This document shows positions 25,878 through 35,894 of a stretch of DNA of 64,000 nt, piece after piece. The notes beneath the pieces were generated by a model that made no database searches, was not told the DNA's origin, and was given only the letters and a program-made list of their open reading frames with translations. Within the stretch, counting starts at the first letter, position 1. Each line of letters begins with the position of its first letter. This stretch comes from Microcella indica (GTDB lineage: Bacteria > Actinomycetota > Actinomycetes > Actinomycetales > Microbacteriaceae), in contig NZ_CP058670.1 of the NCBI RefSeq assembly GCF_013414345.1, positions 868,001 to 932,000 of the forward strand, read 5' to 3'. A program made the position numbers and the translations under genes.

Positions 25878-27314
25878 GTGCTCGACAACGCGCTCGCTCC
25901 GCCGTGGCTGATCCGCCCCGGTGACGCGAACGCGCTCGACTCGCCGCTCTGGCCGGCTACCGCGCGGCGCACGTCCTCCGGCGAGCTCGAGATCGGGGGA
26001 GTCGCGGCGAGCCGCCTCGCCGCCGACCACGGCACGCCCCTCTACATCGTCGATGAGACGGATGCCCGTGCCCGCGCCGCGCGCACGCGCGAGGCATTCG
26101 TCTCGGCCTTCGCGGCGCACGGCTCGCGCGCGACCGTCTACTACGCCTCCAAGGCTCTCCTGACGACCGAGGTCGCCCGGTGGATGGTCGAGGCGGGCCT
26201 CCGCCTCGATGTCGCGAGCGGCGGCGAGCTCGCGGTCGCGCTCGCAGCGGGGGTGGACCCCGCGCTGCTCGGCCTGCACGGCAACAACAAGTCGCTCGCC
26301 GAGATCGACCGTGCGGTCGCCGCGGGCGTGGGCACGATCGTGCTCGACAGCCTCGAGGAGGTCGAGCGCGTCGCCGACGCCGCGCAGCGCCACGACCGCA
26401 CCCAGTCGGTGCGGTTGCGCATCAACTCTGGTGTGCACGCGCACACCCACGAGTACCTCGCGACGGCGCGGGAGGACCAGAAGTTCGGCATCCCGCTCGT
26501 CGACGCGGTCGCGGCGGTCACCGCGATCCGCGCGCGGCCGTCGCTGCGCTTCCTCGGCCTGCACTCCCACATCGGCTCGCAGATCTTCGTCGTCGACGGC
26601 TTTCTCGAAGCTGCCCGGCGCTTGCTCGCCGTGCACGCCGAGCTGCTCGCCGGGGGCGACGTTCCCGAGCTCAACCTCGGCGGCGGCTTCGGCATCGCCT
26701 ACGTCGTCGGCGACGCACCGCCCGCGATCGAGGACATCGCGACGGGGCTCGCCGAGGCGGTGGCGGGCGTGTGCCGCGAGCTGAGCATCCCGATGCCGGC
26801 CGTCGCGGTCGAGCCGGGGCGCACGATCGTCGGGCCCGCGGGCGTCACCCTCTACGAGGTCGGCACGACGAAGGATGTCACCGTCGCGCTCGACGACGGC
26901 GGCAGCGCCGTGCGCCGCTACGTGAGCGTCGACGGCGGCATGAGCGACAACGCGCGGCCCGCACTGTACGGCGCCGACTACTCGGTGCGGCTCGCGAGCC
27001 GCAGCTCGGCCGTCGACCCCGTGCTCGTGCGCCTCGCCGGCAAGCACTGCGAGAGTGGCGACATCGTCGTGCACGCCGACTGGCTGCCGGGCGACGTCGG
27101 GGCGGGCGACCTCGTCGCGGTACCCGCGACGGGCGCCTACTGCTTCTCGCTCGCCAGCAACTACAACTACCTCACCCGCCCCGCGGTTGTCGCCGTGCGC
27201 GACGGCACGGCCCGCACTCTCGTGCGCCGCGAGACCGAGCACGATCTGCTGCGCCGGGACACCGGCTACGAACTGAACGACTCCGTCGACCCCGCGCGCT
27301 GGAGCTCAGAGTGA
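25878..27314 (+). CDS. lysA: diaminopimelate decarboxylase
   Basis: Last step of lysine synthesis: decarboxylates meso-diaminopimelate with pyridoxal phosphate. A 478-residue fold-type III enzyme: PLP lysine in YYASKALL (Lys92), the LGLHSHIGSQI stretch, the GGGFGI phosphate loop, the second-subunit CESGDI motif and SNYNYLTRP near the end. GTG 25878 is eight bases after GAGG; a GTG at 25869 is in frame but overlaps that site. The stop codon lies in a strong hairpin before hom. Position between argS and hom is typical. Confidence 0.96.
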   Translation: MLDNALAPPWLIRPGDANALDSPLWPATARRTSSGELEIGGVAASRLAADHGTPLYIVDETDARARAARTREAFVSAFAAHGSRATVYYASKALLTTEVARWMVEAGLRLDVASGGELAVALAAGVDPALLGLHGNNKSLAEIDRAVAAGVGTIVLDSLEEVERVADAAQRHDRTQSVRLRINSGVHAHTHEYLATAREDQKFGIPLVDAVAAVTAIRARPSLRFLGLHSHIGSQIFVVDGFLEAARRLLAVHAELLAGGDVPELNLGGGFGIAYVVGDAPPAIEDIATGLAEAVAGVCRELSIPMPAVAVEPGRTIVGPAGVTLYEVGTTKDVTVALDDGGSAVRRYVSVDGGMSDNARPALYGADYSVRLASRSSAVDPVLVRLAGKHCESGDIVVHADWLPGDVGAGDLVAVPATGAYCFSLASNYNYLTRPAVVAVRDGTARTLVRRETEHDLLRRDTGYELNDSVDPARWSSE

Positions 27315-27334
27315 CGCCCATTTCTGGGCGTCAC
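27311..27334 (+). other. strong hairpin over the lysA stop codon
   Basis: GTGACGCCCA and TGGGCGTCAC form a perfect 10-bp stem with a TTTC loop; the lysA TGA (27312-27314) is in the 5' arm. No T-tract follows. It may slow ribosomes, protect the lysA 3' end or attenuate transcription into hom. Confidence 0.6.
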
Positions 27335-27348
27335 CGCGACGCCAGCGC

Positions 27349-27369
27349 AGACGACCGTCCCGGTCGTCT
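27349..27369 (+). other. second hairpin in the lysA-hom gap
   Basis: AGACGACCG and CGGTCGTCT form a perfect 9-bp stem with a 3-base loop, 14 bases after the first hairpin and 24 bases before the hom start. The hom ribosome-binding site AAGGAGAG lies just downstream, outside the stem. Confidence 0.55.
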
Positions 27370-27393
27370 AACCCACGATCAAGGAGAGACCGA

Positions 27394-28722
27394 GTGATCG
27401 AGTACCGCAACCTCCGCATCGCCCTCCTGGGGGCCGGCAGCGTCGGCGCCCAGGTCGCCGACCAGCTTCTGACCCACGCCGACGAGCTCGCCGCCCGCAT
27501 CGGCGCCGGCGTCGAGCTCACGGGCATCGCGGTGCGCGATGTGGATGCTCCGCGCGACGTCGAGCTGCCGCGCGAGCTGCTCACGACCGACGCCGAGTCG
27601 CTCATCCTCGGCTCCGACATCGTCGTCGAGCTCATGGGCGGCCTCGAGCCGGCCCGCACGCTCATCCTCCAGGCGCTAGCCTCGGGCGCGGACGTCGTGA
27701 CGGCGAACAAGGCGCTCATGGCCACGCACGGCCCCGAGCTGTTCGAGGCGGCCGGCCAGGTCGGCGCGCAGCTCTACTACGAGGCCGCCGTCGGCGGGGC
27801 GATCCCGATCATCCGGCCGCTGCGCGACTCGCTCGCGGGCGACCGCGTCGAGCGCATCCTCGGCATCGTCAACGGCACGACGAACTTCATCCTCGACCGC
27901 ATGGACACGCGGGGCGAGTCGCTCGAGCAGGCGCTCGCGATCGCGGGCGAGCTCGGCTACGCCGAGGCCGACCCGACGGCCGACATCGAGGGCTACGACG
28001 CCGCGCAGAAGGCCGGCATCCTCGCGAGCCTCGCCTTCCACACGCTCGTGCCGATCGAGTCGGTGCACCGCGAGGGCATCACGGGCGTCACCCTCGACCA
28101 GGTGGTCGCCGCGCGCAAGGCCGGCTACGTCGTCAAGCTGCTCGCGATCTGCGAGCGCCTGAGCGATGCCGACGGGGTCGACGGCGTCTCGGCCCGCGTC
28201 TACCCCGCGCTCGTACCAGACACCCACCCGCTTGCGGCCGTGCACGGCGCGAACAATGCCGTCTTCGTCGAGGCGGAGGCGGCCGGGCCCCTCATGTTCT
28301 ACGGGGCCGGAGCGGGCGGCATCCAGACGGCTTCGGCCGTCCTGGGCGACGTCGTCTCGGCTGCGCGCCGGCACGTCGTCGGAGGCCCCGGCGTTGCCGA
28401 GAGCACGCACGCCGACCTCCCCGTGCTGCCGATCTCCTCCATCACGACCCGCTATCAGATCACCGTCGAGGTGCTCGACGAGCCGGGCGTGCTCGCCGCG
28501 ATCGCCGCGGTGTTCCTCGAGCACGGCGTCTCGGTCGAGACGCTCGAGCAGACGGTGCCCGAGACCGAGCCTGGTTCGGAGCCGTCAGCCGCCGCCGCTA
28601 CCCTGGTGATCGGTACTCACCGGGCCGCAGAGGCCGATCTCGCCGCAACGGTCGCGGCACTGACCAGCAGCAGCGTGGTGCACCGCATCGCGAGCGTGCT
28701 GCGAGTAGAAGGGCTCTCATGA
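27394..28722 (+). CDS. hom: homoserine dehydrogenase
   Basis: Reduces aspartate semialdehyde to homoserine with NAD(P)H, at the branch to threonine and methionine. A 442-residue enzyme: N-terminal nucleotide-binding GAGSVGAQV, catalytic region with TANKALMA and [11 protein letters not shown], and a C-terminal ACT domain (from about residue 355) that in this family mediates threonine feedback. GTG 27394 has AAGGAGAG nine bases upstream. It overlaps thrC by four bases (ATGA). Tandem hairpins separate it from lysA. Confidence 0.97.
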   Translation: MIEYRNLRIALLGAGSVGAQVADQLLTHADELAARIGAGVELTGIAVRDVDAPRDVELPRELLTTDAESLILGSDIVVELMGGLEPARTLILQALASGADVVTANKALMATHGPELFEAAGQVGAQLYYEAAVGGAIPIIRPLRDSLAGDRVERILGIVNGTTNFILDRMDTRGESLEQALAIAGELGYAEADPTADIEGYDAAQKAGILASLAFHTLVPIESVHREGITGVTLDQVVAARKAGYVVKLLAICERLSDADGVDGVSARVYPALVPDTHPLAAVHGANNAVFVEAEAAGPLMFYGAGAGGIQTASAVLGDVVSAARRHVVGGPGVAESTHADLPVLPISSITTRYQITVEVLDEPGVLAAIAAVFLEHGVSVETLEQTVPETEPGSEPSAAAATLVIGTHRAAEADLAATVAALTSSSVVHRIASVLRVEGLS

Positions 28723-29801
28723 GCAGGCAGTGGAAGGGCGTGCTGCGCGAGTACGCCGATCGTCTCGACATCAGCGAGGCGACCCCCATCATCACGCTCG
28801 GGGAGGGCGGCACGCCCCTCATTCCGGCGCGGTACCTCTCGGAGCGCACGGGCGCGAAGGTCTTCGTCAAATACGAGGGCATGAACCCCACCGGGTCGTT
28901 CAAGGATCGCGGCATGACGATGGCGATCTCGAAGGCCGTCGAGCACGGTGCCAAGGCCGTCATCTGCGCGTCGACCGGCAACACCTCCGCCTCCGCCGCC
29001 GCGTACGCGACGCACGCGGGTATCACCGCCGCCGTGCTCGTGCCCGACGGCAAGATCGCGATGGGCAAGCTCAGCCAGGCCGTCGCCCACAAGGCCGAAC
29101 TCATCCAGATTCAGGGCAACTTCGACGACTGCCTCGACATTGCGCGCGACCTTGCCGCGAACTACCCCGTGCACCTCGTCAACTCGGTCAACCCCGATCG
29201 CATCGAGGGCCAGAAGACGGCGGCGTTCGAGGTCGTCGAGGTGCTCGAGGACGCCCCCGACTTCCACATCGTGCCCGTCGGCAACGCGGGCAACTACACG
29301 GCCTACCACCGCGGCTACCGCGAGGAGCTCGAGCGCGGCACGACGACCAAGATGCCGCGCATGCTCGGCTTCCAGGCCGCGGGCAGCGCGCCCATCGTGC
29401 TCGGCGAGCCCGTCAAGCACCCCGAGACGATCGCGAGCGCGATCCGCATCGGCAACCCGGCATCGTGGGAGCTCGCTCTCACGGCGCGGGATGACAGCCG
29501 GGGCTACTTCGGCGCGATCGACGACGCCGGCATCCTCGAGGCGCACCGTCTGCTCTCGCGCGAGGTCGGCATCTTCGTCGAACCCGCGAGCGCCATCTCG
29601 GTGGCCGGGTTGCTCGAGCGCGCCGAGGCGGGAGCGATCCCGGCCGGCTCGACGGTCGTGCTCACGGTCACGGGCCACGGGCTCAAAGACCCGCAGTGGG
29701 CGCTCAAGGGCCCCGACGGCGTCGACGTGCAGCCCACGGTCGTCGGTGTCGACACCGCCGAGGTCGCCTCGGTGCTCGGCCTGCAGCGGGTGAGCGCGTG
29801 A
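28719..29801 (+). CDS. thrC: threonine synthase
   Basis: Converts O-phosphohomoserine to threonine with pyridoxal phosphate. A 360-residue fold-type II enzyme of the short bacterial kind: PLP lysine in [11 protein letters not shown], the [13 protein letters not shown] loop, and the glycine-rich phosphate cup GNAGNYTAY. The start overlaps hom and the end overlaps thrB (GTGA), so the three genes are translationally coupled. Confidence 0.97.
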   Translation: MSRQWKGVLREYADRLDISEATPIITLGEGGTPLIPARYLSERTGAKVFVKYEGMNPTGSFKDRGMTMAISKAVEHGAKAVICASTGNTSASAAAYATHAGITAAVLVPDGKIAMGKLSQAVAHKAELIQIQGNFDDCLDIARDLAANYPVHLVNSVNPDRIEGQKTAAFEVVEVLEDAPDFHIVPVGNAGNYTAYHRGYREELERGTTTKMPRMLGFQAAGSAPIVLGEPVKHPETIASAIRIGNPASWELALTARDDSRGYFGAIDDAGILEAHRLLSREVGIFVEPASAISVAGLLERAEAGAIPAGSTVVLTVTGHGLKDPQWALKGPDGVDVQPTVVGVDTAEVASVLGLQRVSA

Positions 29802-30751
29802 CCGCGGTCGACCCCCGGCTCGCGGGGCGCAGCGTGCACGTCAAGGTGCCGGCGACGACCGCGAACCTCGGCCCAGGCTTCGACACGCTCGGTCTCGCGC
29901 TCTCCGTCTACGACGAGCTCGAGGTGACGGTGCGTCAGGCGCCCGGCGCGACCGTCGACGTGCGCGGCGTCGGTGCGGGAGAGGTGTCCACCGATGACAC
30001 GAACCTCGTCGTGCGCGCGATCCGCCACACCTTCGACCACTACGAGTTGCCCATGCCCGGGCTCGACCTCGTGGCGAACAACGTGATTCCGCACGGGCGC
30101 GGCATGGGCTCCTCCGGCGCCGCGATCGTCGCGGGCGTCATGGCCGCCAAGGGGCTCCTCGCCGGCATCGTCGACCTCGACTCCGACGCGCTGCTCGCGC
30201 GCGCGACCGAGCTCGAGGGCCACCCCGACAACGTGGCCCCCGCGCTCTTCGGCGGCCTCACGATCGCGTGGGTGACTCCCGAGGGGCCGCAGCACAAGCG
30301 CCTCACCGTCCACCGCGGGGTCTCCCTCCTCGTATGCGTGCCCGAGTCGAGCACGATGTCCACGGCGCTCGCCCGCTCGCTCCAGCCCGAGTCGGTGCCG
30401 CACCAGGACGCCATCTTCAACGTCTCGCGCTCCGCCCTCCTCATCGCGGCCCTCATCCAGAGCCCCGAACTGCTCCACGCCGCCACGGAGGACCGCCTGC
30501 ACCAGAGCTATCGGGCGAGCGCCATGCCCGAGACGGATGCTCTCATCCAGCTCCTGCGCACCGCGGGCTTCGCGGCCGTCGTCTCGGGTGCTGGACCCTC
30601 GATCCTCGTCCTGTGCAGCGATCCGGCGCAGCGGCTGAAGGCCGCCGAGCTCGTACGGAGCCACGCCACCACGCCGTGGGAGTCGCACATGCTGGCCGTC
30701 GATTTCAAGGGTGCTACAGTTATCGAACGTCCGGCGGACGCTGCGGCCTAG
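29798..30751 (+). CDS. thrB: homoserine kinase
   Basis: Phosphorylates homoserine with ATP, giving the substrate for threonine synthase. A 317-residue GHMP kinase: N-terminal [13 protein letters not shown], the ATP loop [11 protein letters not shown], and the C-terminal SGAGPSIL motif. GTG 29798 overlaps the thrC stop; the frame is open further upstream only as a shadow. It ends the hom-thrC-thrB operon and is followed by a 178-base leader before rho. Confidence 0.97.
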   Translation: MTAVDPRLAGRSVHVKVPATTANLGPGFDTLGLALSVYDELEVTVRQAPGATVDVRGVGAGEVSTDDTNLVVRAIRHTFDHYELPMPGLDLVANNVIPHGRGMGSSGAAIVAGVMAAKGLLAGIVDLDSDALLARATELEGHPDNVAPALFGGLTIAWVTPEGPQHKRLTVHRGVSLLVCVPESSTMSTALARSLQPESVPHQDAIFNVSRSALLIAALIQSPELLHAATEDRLHQSYRASAMPETDALIQLLRTAGFAAVVSGAGPSILVLCSDPAQRLKAAELVRSHATTPWESHMLAVDFKGATVIERPADAAA

Positions 30752-30929
30752 CCCACGATCCGACCGGAATTCACCCTCAGCTCTGAGTTTCCCCGTCTCG
30801 TACGCGCCACGCGTGAACGACACCGTCACCGGTTTCTTCCTCGCGTCGCGTCTCGATCGAGGGGGCTCAATGCAGAGCATCCTCCCTGAGCGCTTCCTCG
30901 CCAGTGGAGACGAAAGGAACCTGAACCCC
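30752..30929 (+). other. 178-base leader before rho
   Basis: The longest gap in this run. It contains a CACGCGTG palindrome and a small CTCAG/CTGAG stem near 30777-30788. An ATG at 30870 is in frame with rho and would add 20 residues, but the site AAAGGAA lies between it and the GTG at 30930. A separate promoter or autoregulatory leader for rho is plausible but not marked by a clear motif. Confidence 0.35.
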
Positions 30930-32978
30930 GTGACCGATTCCACAGCACCGTCGTCTGCGACGGGCACCCCCACCGATCTGACCACGCTCAAGCTCGCCGA
31001 CCTTCAGCGTCTGGCGACCGAGCGAGGCATCCCCGGTGTGTCCAAACTGCGCAAGGGAGACCTCGTGGCCGCCATCCAGAACAGCTCGCCGAACGACTCC
31101 GCTAGCGGCGCGTCAACCGAGGCCGCTCAGGCGGCCGACCAGTCGACGCAGGCCGCGCCCGCGGCCAACCAGCCGGAGCAGACCGCACCAGCGGCGGAGA
31201 CGTCCGAGCAGGCGGCAACGAGCGCGCCGGCAGCCGAGGAGGCCGCACCGCGGCGTCGCTCCTCGCGCCGCGCGACGACCGACACGGTCACGCCGCAGGC
31301 GGCCGCCGAGCAGCCCGCGAAGGCCGAGCAGTCTGACAAGAGCCAGCAGTCCGCGAAGGCCGAGCAGTCCGACAAGGCCGAGCAGTCCGACAAGACCCAG
31401 CAGTCCGCGAAGGCCGAGCAGTCCGACAAGACCCAGGGCGACGATGCCGACGGCGAGGACTCCTCGCAGGGCGGTCGCGGTCGCGGCCGTGGCCGCAGCC
31501 GCAATCGCGGTGGCGAGCGCTCCGAGGGCGACGGCGCCGATGGCGGCGCGCGCGGCGGCCGTGGTCGCGGCGGCAACCAGGGCAACCAGAACCAGGCTGC
31601 CAAGGGCGGCCAGGGCGACGGCGGCCAGGACGACGGCAACCAGGGCCGCGGCAACCAGGGCAACCAGAACAACCAGGGCAACCAGAACCAGGGCGGCACC
31701 AAGGGCCCCGAGCGCTCTGAGCGTGCCGACCAGGACTCCGAGGGCCGCGGTCGCGGTCGCGGGCGTGACCGCAAGCGCGGTCGCGGCCCGGGTGGCGACG
31801 ACGCCGAGCCCGAGGTGAGTGACGACGACGTGCTCATCCCCGTGGCGGGCATCCTCGACGTTCTCGACAACTACGCGTTCGTGCGCACGACCGGCTACCT
31901 GCCGGGCCCGAGCGACGTCTACGTCTCGCTCGGCCAGGTCAAGAAGTACCAGCTGCGCAAGGGCGACGCCGTCGTCGGCGCCATCCGCCAGCCGCGCGAG
32001 GGTGAGAACCAGGGGCGTCAGAAGTACAACGCGCTCGTGCGCGTCGATTCGATCAACGGCCAGACGATCGAGGAGGCCGGTGCGCGCGTCGAGTTCAGCA
32101 AGCTCACTCCGCTGTACCCGACCGAGCGACTGCGTCTCGAGACCGACCCGACGATGCTCTCCACGCGCATCATCGACCTCGTCGCACCCATCGGCAAGGG
32201 CCAGCGCGGCCTCATCGTCTCGCCCCCCAAGGCGGGTAAGACGCTCGTGCTGCAGGCCATCGCCAACGCGATCGCGAAGAACAACCCCGAGGCGCACCTC
32301 ATGGTCGTGCTCGTCGACGAGCGGCCCGAAGAGGTCACCGACATGCAGCGCTCGGTCAAGGGCGAGGTCATCGCCTCGACCTTCGATCGGCCCGCCGAGG
32401 ATCACACGACGGTCGCCGAGCTCGCGATCGAGCGCGCCAAGCGCCTCGTCGAGCTGGGCCACGACGTCGTCGTGCTGCTCGACTCGATCACCCGCCTGGG
32501 CCGCGCGTACAACGTGACGGCGCCGACGAGCGGGCGCATCCTCTCGGGCGGCGTCGACTCGGCCGCGCTGTACCCGCCGAAGCGCTTCTTCGGCGCCGCG
32601 CGCAACATCGAGGACGGCGGTTCGCTCACGATCCTCGCGACCGCACTCGTCGAGACCGGCTCGAAGATGGACGAAGTGATCTTCGAGGAGTTCAAGGGCA
32701 CCGGCAACATGGAGCTGCGCCTCTCGCGTCAGCTCGCCGACAAGCGCATCTTCCCGGCCGTCGACATCTCGGCCTCGGGGACGCGCCGCGAGGAGATGCT
32801 CCTCGGCGCCGACGAGGTCAAGGTCACGTGGCAGTTGCGCCGCGCGCTCGCGAGCCTCGACACCCAGCAGTCGCTCGACATGGTGCTCGGCAAGCTGCGC
32901 GAGACGGGCTCGAACGTCGAGTTCCTCGTCGCCGTGCAGAAGTCTCTGCCGGCGGCGGGCGCGCACAAGGTCGACTAA
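30930..32978 (+). CDS. rho: transcription termination factor Rho with large disordered insert
   Basis: ATP-driven hexameric RNA helicase that ends transcription. At 682 residues it far exceeds the 419 of E. coli. Residues about 10-45 are the Rho N-terminal helix bundle ([15 protein letters not shown]), about 50-295 a disordered insert (Ala/Gln/Glu/Lys repeats, then Arg/Gly- and Asn/Gln/Gly-rich), about 300-375 the cold-shock RNA-binding domain, and the rest the ATPase core with P-loop PPKAGKT (about 431-438), DERPEEV and [10 protein letters not shown]. Such inserts are known in actinobacterial Rho and aid RNA binding. GTG 30930 has AAAGGAA upstream. It is followed directly by prfA, without rpmE. 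Confidence 0.97.
   Translation: MTDSTAPSSATGTPTDLTTLKLADLQRLATERGIPGVSKLRKGDLVAAIQNSSPNDSASGASTEAAQAADQSTQAAPAANQPEQTAPAAETSEQAATSAPAAEEAAPRRRSSRRATTDTVTPQAAAEQPAKAEQSDKSQQSAKAEQSDKAEQSDKTQQSAKAEQSDKTQGDDADGEDSSQGGRGRGRGRSRNRGGERSEGDGADGGARGGRGRGGNQGNQNQAAKGGQGDGGQDDGNQGRGNQGNQNNQGNQNQGGTKGPERSERADQDSEGRGRGRGRDRKRGRGPGGDDAEPEVSDDDVLIPVAGILDVLDNYAFVRTTGYLPGPSDVYVSLGQVKKYQLRKGDAVVGAIRQPREGENQGRQKYNALVRVDSINGQTIEEAGARVEFSKLTPLYPTERLRLETDPTMLSTRIIDLVAPIGKGQRGLIVSPPKAGKTLVLQAIANAIAKNNPEAHLMVVLVDERPEEVTDMQRSVKGEVIASTFDRPAEDHTTVAELAIERAKRLVELGHDVVVLLDSITRLGRAYNVTAPTSGRILSGGVDSAALYPPKRFFGAARNIEDGGSLTILATALVETGSKMDEVIFEEFKGTGNMELRLSRQLADKRIFPAVDISASGTRREEMLLGADEVKVTWQLRRALASLDTQQSLDMVLGKLRETGSNVEFLVAVQKSLPAAGAHKVD
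31320..31435 (+). repeat. coding tandem repeat in rho
   Basis: Units encoding AEQSDK alternate with units encoding (S/T)QQSAK across about residues 131-168 of Rho. The DNA units are nearly identical (for example GCCGAGCAGTCCGACAAG recurs), pointing to recent slippage or duplication. Unit number may vary between strains. Confidence 0.8.
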
Positions 32979-32981
32979 GCC

Positions 32982-34064
32982 GTGTTCGAATCCGTCGACG
33001 CGCTCATCGCCGAGCACCGCGAGCTACAGAACCAGCTCGCGGACCCGGCGGTGCACGCCGACCCGTCGCGCTCGAAGAAGCTCAACCGCCGGTACGCCGA
33101 GCTCAGCCGCATCGTGTCGGCGCACGAGCACTGGCAGCAGGCGGGGGAGGACCTCGCCGCGGCCCGCGAGCTCGCGAAGGACGACGAGGCCTTCGCTGCC
33201 GAGGTTCCCGCGCTCGAGACGGAGCTCGTCGACCGCACCGAGAACCTGCGCCGCCTGCTCATCCCCCGCGACCCCGACGACGGGCGCGACGTGATCATGG
33301 AGATCAAGGGCGGCGAGGGCGGCGAGGAGTCGGCGCTCTTCGCGGCCGACCTCCTGCGCATGTACACGTACTACGCGGAGTCGCGCGGCTGGAAGGTCGA
33401 GCTGCTCGACTCGACGTCGAGCGACATGGGCGGGTACAAGAACGTGCAGGCGGCGATCAAGTCGACCTCGACCGATCCGGCCCAGGGCGTGTGGGCGAGC
33501 ATGAAGTACGAGGGCGGCGTGCACCGGGTTCAGCGCGTGCCCGCGACGGAGTCGCAGGGCCGCATCCACACGTCGACGACGGGCGTGCTCGTCTTCCCCG
33601 AGGTGGATGAGCCCGAAGAGGTCGACATCAACCAGAACGACCTGAAGATCGACGTCTTCCGCTCCTCCGGCCCCGGCGGCCAGTCGGTCAACACGACCGA
33701 CTCGGCCGTGCGCATCACGCACCTGCCGACGGGCATCGTCGTGTCGATGCAGAACGAGAAGAGCCAGATCCAGAACCGCGAGGCCGCCATGCGCGTCCTG
33801 CGCGCGCGCATCCTCGCGAAGCAGCAGGAGGAGCGGGATGCTCTCGCGAGCGACGCCCGCAAGAGCCAGATTCGCGGCATGGACCGCTCGGAGCGCATCC
33901 GCACCTACAACTTCCCCGAGAACCGCATCGCCGACCACCGCACGGGGTTCAAGGCCTACAATCTCGACGCCGTCATGAACGGTGCCCTCGGCCCCGTCAT
34001 CGAGTCGTGCATCGCCGCTGATGAGGAGGCCCGCCTGGCCGCTCTCGGCGACGAGACGGCGTGA
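32982..34064 (+). CDS. prfA: peptide chain release factor 1
   Basis: Recognises UAA and UAG and triggers peptide release on the ribosome. A 360-residue class I release factor with the codon-reading tripeptide PAT (about 187-189; RF1 type PxT) and the universal GGQ (about 229-232), whose glutamine is the substrate of the next gene product, PrmC. GTG 32982 lies three bases after the rho stop, and the end overlaps prmC by four bases. Confidence 0.97.
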   Translation: MFESVDALIAEHRELQNQLADPAVHADPSRSKKLNRRYAELSRIVSAHEHWQQAGEDLAAARELAKDDEAFAAEVPALETELVDRTENLRRLLIPRDPDDGRDVIMEIKGGEGGEESALFAADLLRMYTYYAESRGWKVELLDSTSSDMGGYKNVQAAIKSTSTDPAQGVWASMKYEGGVHRVQRVPATESQGRIHTSTTGVLVFPEVDEPEEVDINQNDLKIDVFRSSGPGGQSVNTTDSAVRITHLPTGIVVSMQNEKSQIQNREAAMRVLRARILAKQQEERDALASDARKSQIRGMDRSERIRTYNFPENRIADHRTGFKAYNLDAVMNGALGPVIESCIAADEEARLAALGDETA

Positions 34065-34960
34065 GCGATCGCGACGTGAGCACGACCGCCGGGCCGGCGC
34101 TGGCCCCCGATCTCGCCGCTGTGCGTGCCGACGCGATCGACCGCTTGCGCGAGGCGGGCATCCCGACTCCGGAGGCTGACGCCGACCTGCTCATCGGCCA
34201 TGTGCTCGGGTTCAGTCGCGGCCAGGTGCAGGCGAAGGCGCTCATCGCCGCGCCCCTCGACGCCGAGCAGCGCATGATCATCGCCGAGTCGATCGAGCGC
34301 CGTGCGAGCCGCGAGCCCGTGCAGCACATCACGGGTCGCGCGGGCTTCCGCACCCTCGAGCTCGAGGTTGGCCCCGGTGTCTTCGTGCCGCGGCCCGAGA
34401 CCGAGCAGGTCGTGCAGCACGCGATCGACGCCCTCGTGACAGTTGCCTCCCCGCTGCCGCTCGCCGTCGACCTCGGCTCGGGCAGCGGAGCGATCGCCCT
34501 CGCCCTCGCGGTCGAGGTGCCGCACGCGCGCGTCGTCGCCGTCGAGAACTCGCCCGCCGCCTTCGTCTGGACGAACCGCAATGTGCGCCGCTGGGGAGAC
34601 GACCGCGTGCGCACGGTCTTCGCCGACCTCGCGGATGCTCTGCCGGAGCTCGACGGCACCGTCGACGTCGTCGCCTCCAACCCCCCGTACATTCCCCGCG
34701 ACGCGGTGCCGCGCGACCCCGAGGTGCGCCTGTTCGACCCCGCGCACGCGCTGTACGGGGGAGAGGACGGGCTGGATGCTGTGCGCGCGGTCTCGACGAC
34801 GGCCCGTCGCCTGCTGCACCCCGGCGGCACGCTCGTGCTCGAGCACGGCGAGCTGCAGGCCGCCGACATCGCCGCGCTCCTGCGCGCCGACGGCTGGAGC
34901 GCGATCGCCCACCACCGCGACCTCCTCGGCCGCGACCGCGCCACGACCGCCACCCGCTGA
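34061..34960 (+). CDS. prmC: release factor glutamine N5-methyltransferase
   Basis: Methylates the GGQ glutamine of release factors with S-adenosylmethionine. A 299-residue protein with an N-terminal helical release-factor-binding domain, the SAM-binding [13 protein letters not shown] segment and the catalytic NPPY (about 206-209). GTG 34061 overlaps the prfA stop (GTGA), coupling enzyme and substrate. In many actinobacteria sua5 follows at once; here accessory genes intervene. Confidence 0.96.
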   Translation: MSDRDVSTTAGPALAPDLAAVRADAIDRLREAGIPTPEADADLLIGHVLGFSRGQVQAKALIAAPLDAEQRMIIAESIERRASREPVQHITGRAGFRTLELEVGPGVFVPRPETEQVVQHAIDALVTVASPLPLAVDLGSGSGAIALALAVEVPHARVVAVENSPAAFVWTNRNVRRWGDDRVRTVFADLADALPELDGTVDVVASNPPYIPRDAVPRDPEVRLFDPAHALYGGEDGLDAVRAVSTTARRLLHPGGTLVLEHGELQAADIAALLRADGWSAIAHHRDLLGRDRATTATR

Positions 34961-34973
34961 GCAGGGCATCCTC

Positions 34974-35007
34974 TTTTCGGAGATATAGCGCGGTGATATA
35001 TTCACCG
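34974..35007 (+). promoter_or_regulatory. leaderless promoter with overlapping operator
   Basis: TTTTCG (34974-34979), a 17-base spacer and TATATT (34997-35002) form a good promoter whose start would fall on ATG 35009. An inverted repeat CGGTGA-TATAT-TCACCG (34991-35007) covers the -10 and ends one base before the ATG, an ideal autorepressor site for the HTH domain of the next gene. The block is strikingly A/T-rich for this window. Confidence 0.65.
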
Positions 35008-35008
35008 T

Positions 35009-35479
35009 ATGGCTCGCTTCTTCACGACTCAGCCGGGCGAGCTCATTCGTCGGGCTCGACTCGACGCTGGGCTCACCCAGAGCGAGCTGGCGCGCCGCGC
35101 CGGTATCAGCCAGCCGAGTCTCGCGCAGATGGAGAAGGGCACGCGTGCGGCGTCAGACGAGATGCTCGAGAGAGTGCTGCGTGCGGCCGACTATCGCCCG
35201 TCACTGCCCCTTGCCGACTTCGCCGATCAGATCACCGCGATCGCGGCACGGCGGGGGATCGAGAGGGTTCGGGTGTTCGGCTCGACTGTCCGCGGAGAAG
35301 ACCACTTCGACAGCGACATCGACCTCCTCGTGTCGCCTGGCCCGCGCGTCGACCTCTTCGACCTGGCGCTGTTCGGCGAGGAGGTGCGCGCCTTGACCGG
35401 GTTCCCGGTCGACGTGGTCACGGACACTGCGGGCTCTCCTCAGGCCGCCGAGGCGACGCTCGAGGCCGTTGCACTATGA
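35009..35479 (+). CDS. MNT-type nucleotidyltransferase antitoxin fused to XRE HTH
   Basis: A 156-residue fusion. Residues about 10-60 are a Cro/CI helix-turn-helix (GLTQSELARRAGISQPSLAQME). Residues about 70-145 are a minimal nucleotidyltransferase: GSTVRG (91-96) then DSDID (101-105), the GSx(10)DxD pattern, and a third carboxylate at Asp135 in FPVDVV. In HEPN/MNT (type VII) systems the MNT protein inactivates the HEPN ribonuclease by adding AMP. The HTH probably binds the inverted repeat at its own start. The gene overlaps the HEPN gene by four bases. Confidence 0.85.
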   Translation: MARFFTTQPGELIRRARLDAGLTQSELARRAGISQPSLAQMEKGTRAASDEMLERVLRAADYRPSLPLADFADQITAIAARRGIERVRVFGSTVRGEDHFDSDIDLLVSPGPRVDLFDLALFGEEVRALTGFPVDVVTDTAGSPQAAEATLEAVAL

Positions 35480-35877
35480 GCGACGCGGGCGACTCGCGCC
35501 GCTTCGAGCCGCGGCCACGAAGCGACACTGATCGACGCTCGCGCACGGACGCGCAGAATGTTCGCGACGAGCTGCAGCGCATCCAGCAACGATGCGAGTC
35601 CGTCATCAAGGCGGGTCGCGAGTCGTTCGCGGAGGGAGCGCCCCACTACGACGTGGCGAGCATGGTCGTCATCCGTCTCGCGGCGCTGCTCGAGCGGTCC
35701 GAGTTCGCGGCACTCGCCGAGCGGCTGACTCCGGACGAAGTCACTGCGATCAAGGCGACGCGGATCATTGCCGCGCACGCAGGCTATGTCGGCATGAACG
35801 ACGACCTCTTCTGGGCGGCAGTCACTGTTCGCATCCCCGAGATCGTCACGCGACTACTCGACTCTGCATCGCCCTGA
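35476..35877 (+). CDS. HEPN-domain putative RNase toxin (HepT/DUF86-like)
   Basis: A 133-residue, helical protein with a polar N-terminus. The C-terminal part resembles HepT: RIIAAH gives the R-x4-H ribonuclease motif (Arg96, His101), followed by Tyr104 and the GMNDDLFWAAVTVRIPEIV stretch that parallels the HepT C-terminal helix. In studied pairs the antitoxin AMPylates a tyrosine of the form R-x4-H-x-Y; here it is one residue further away. It begins in an ATGA overlap with the MNT gene. The assignment rests on motif and context. Confidence 0.72.
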   Translation: MSDAGDSRRFEPRPRSDTDRRSRTDAQNVRDELQRIQQRCESVIKAGRESFAEGAPHYDVASMVVIRLAALLERSEFAALAERLTPDEVTAIKATRIIAAHAGYVGMNDDLFWAAVTVRIPEIVTRLLDSASP

Positions 35878-35894
35878 CGTGGGTGGGGACGCCC

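Noticed and set aside
27311-27369. Rho-independent terminator between lysA and hom
   Set aside because: Stems are strong but no T-tract follows either, and hom-thrC-thrB continue on the same strand. Left as hairpins of unknown role.
31113-33017. A 634-codon minus-strand open frame opposite rho
   Set aside because: Shadow of rho codon bias; long Ala/Leu/Val runs mirror the Gln/Gly/Arg repeats on the real strand.
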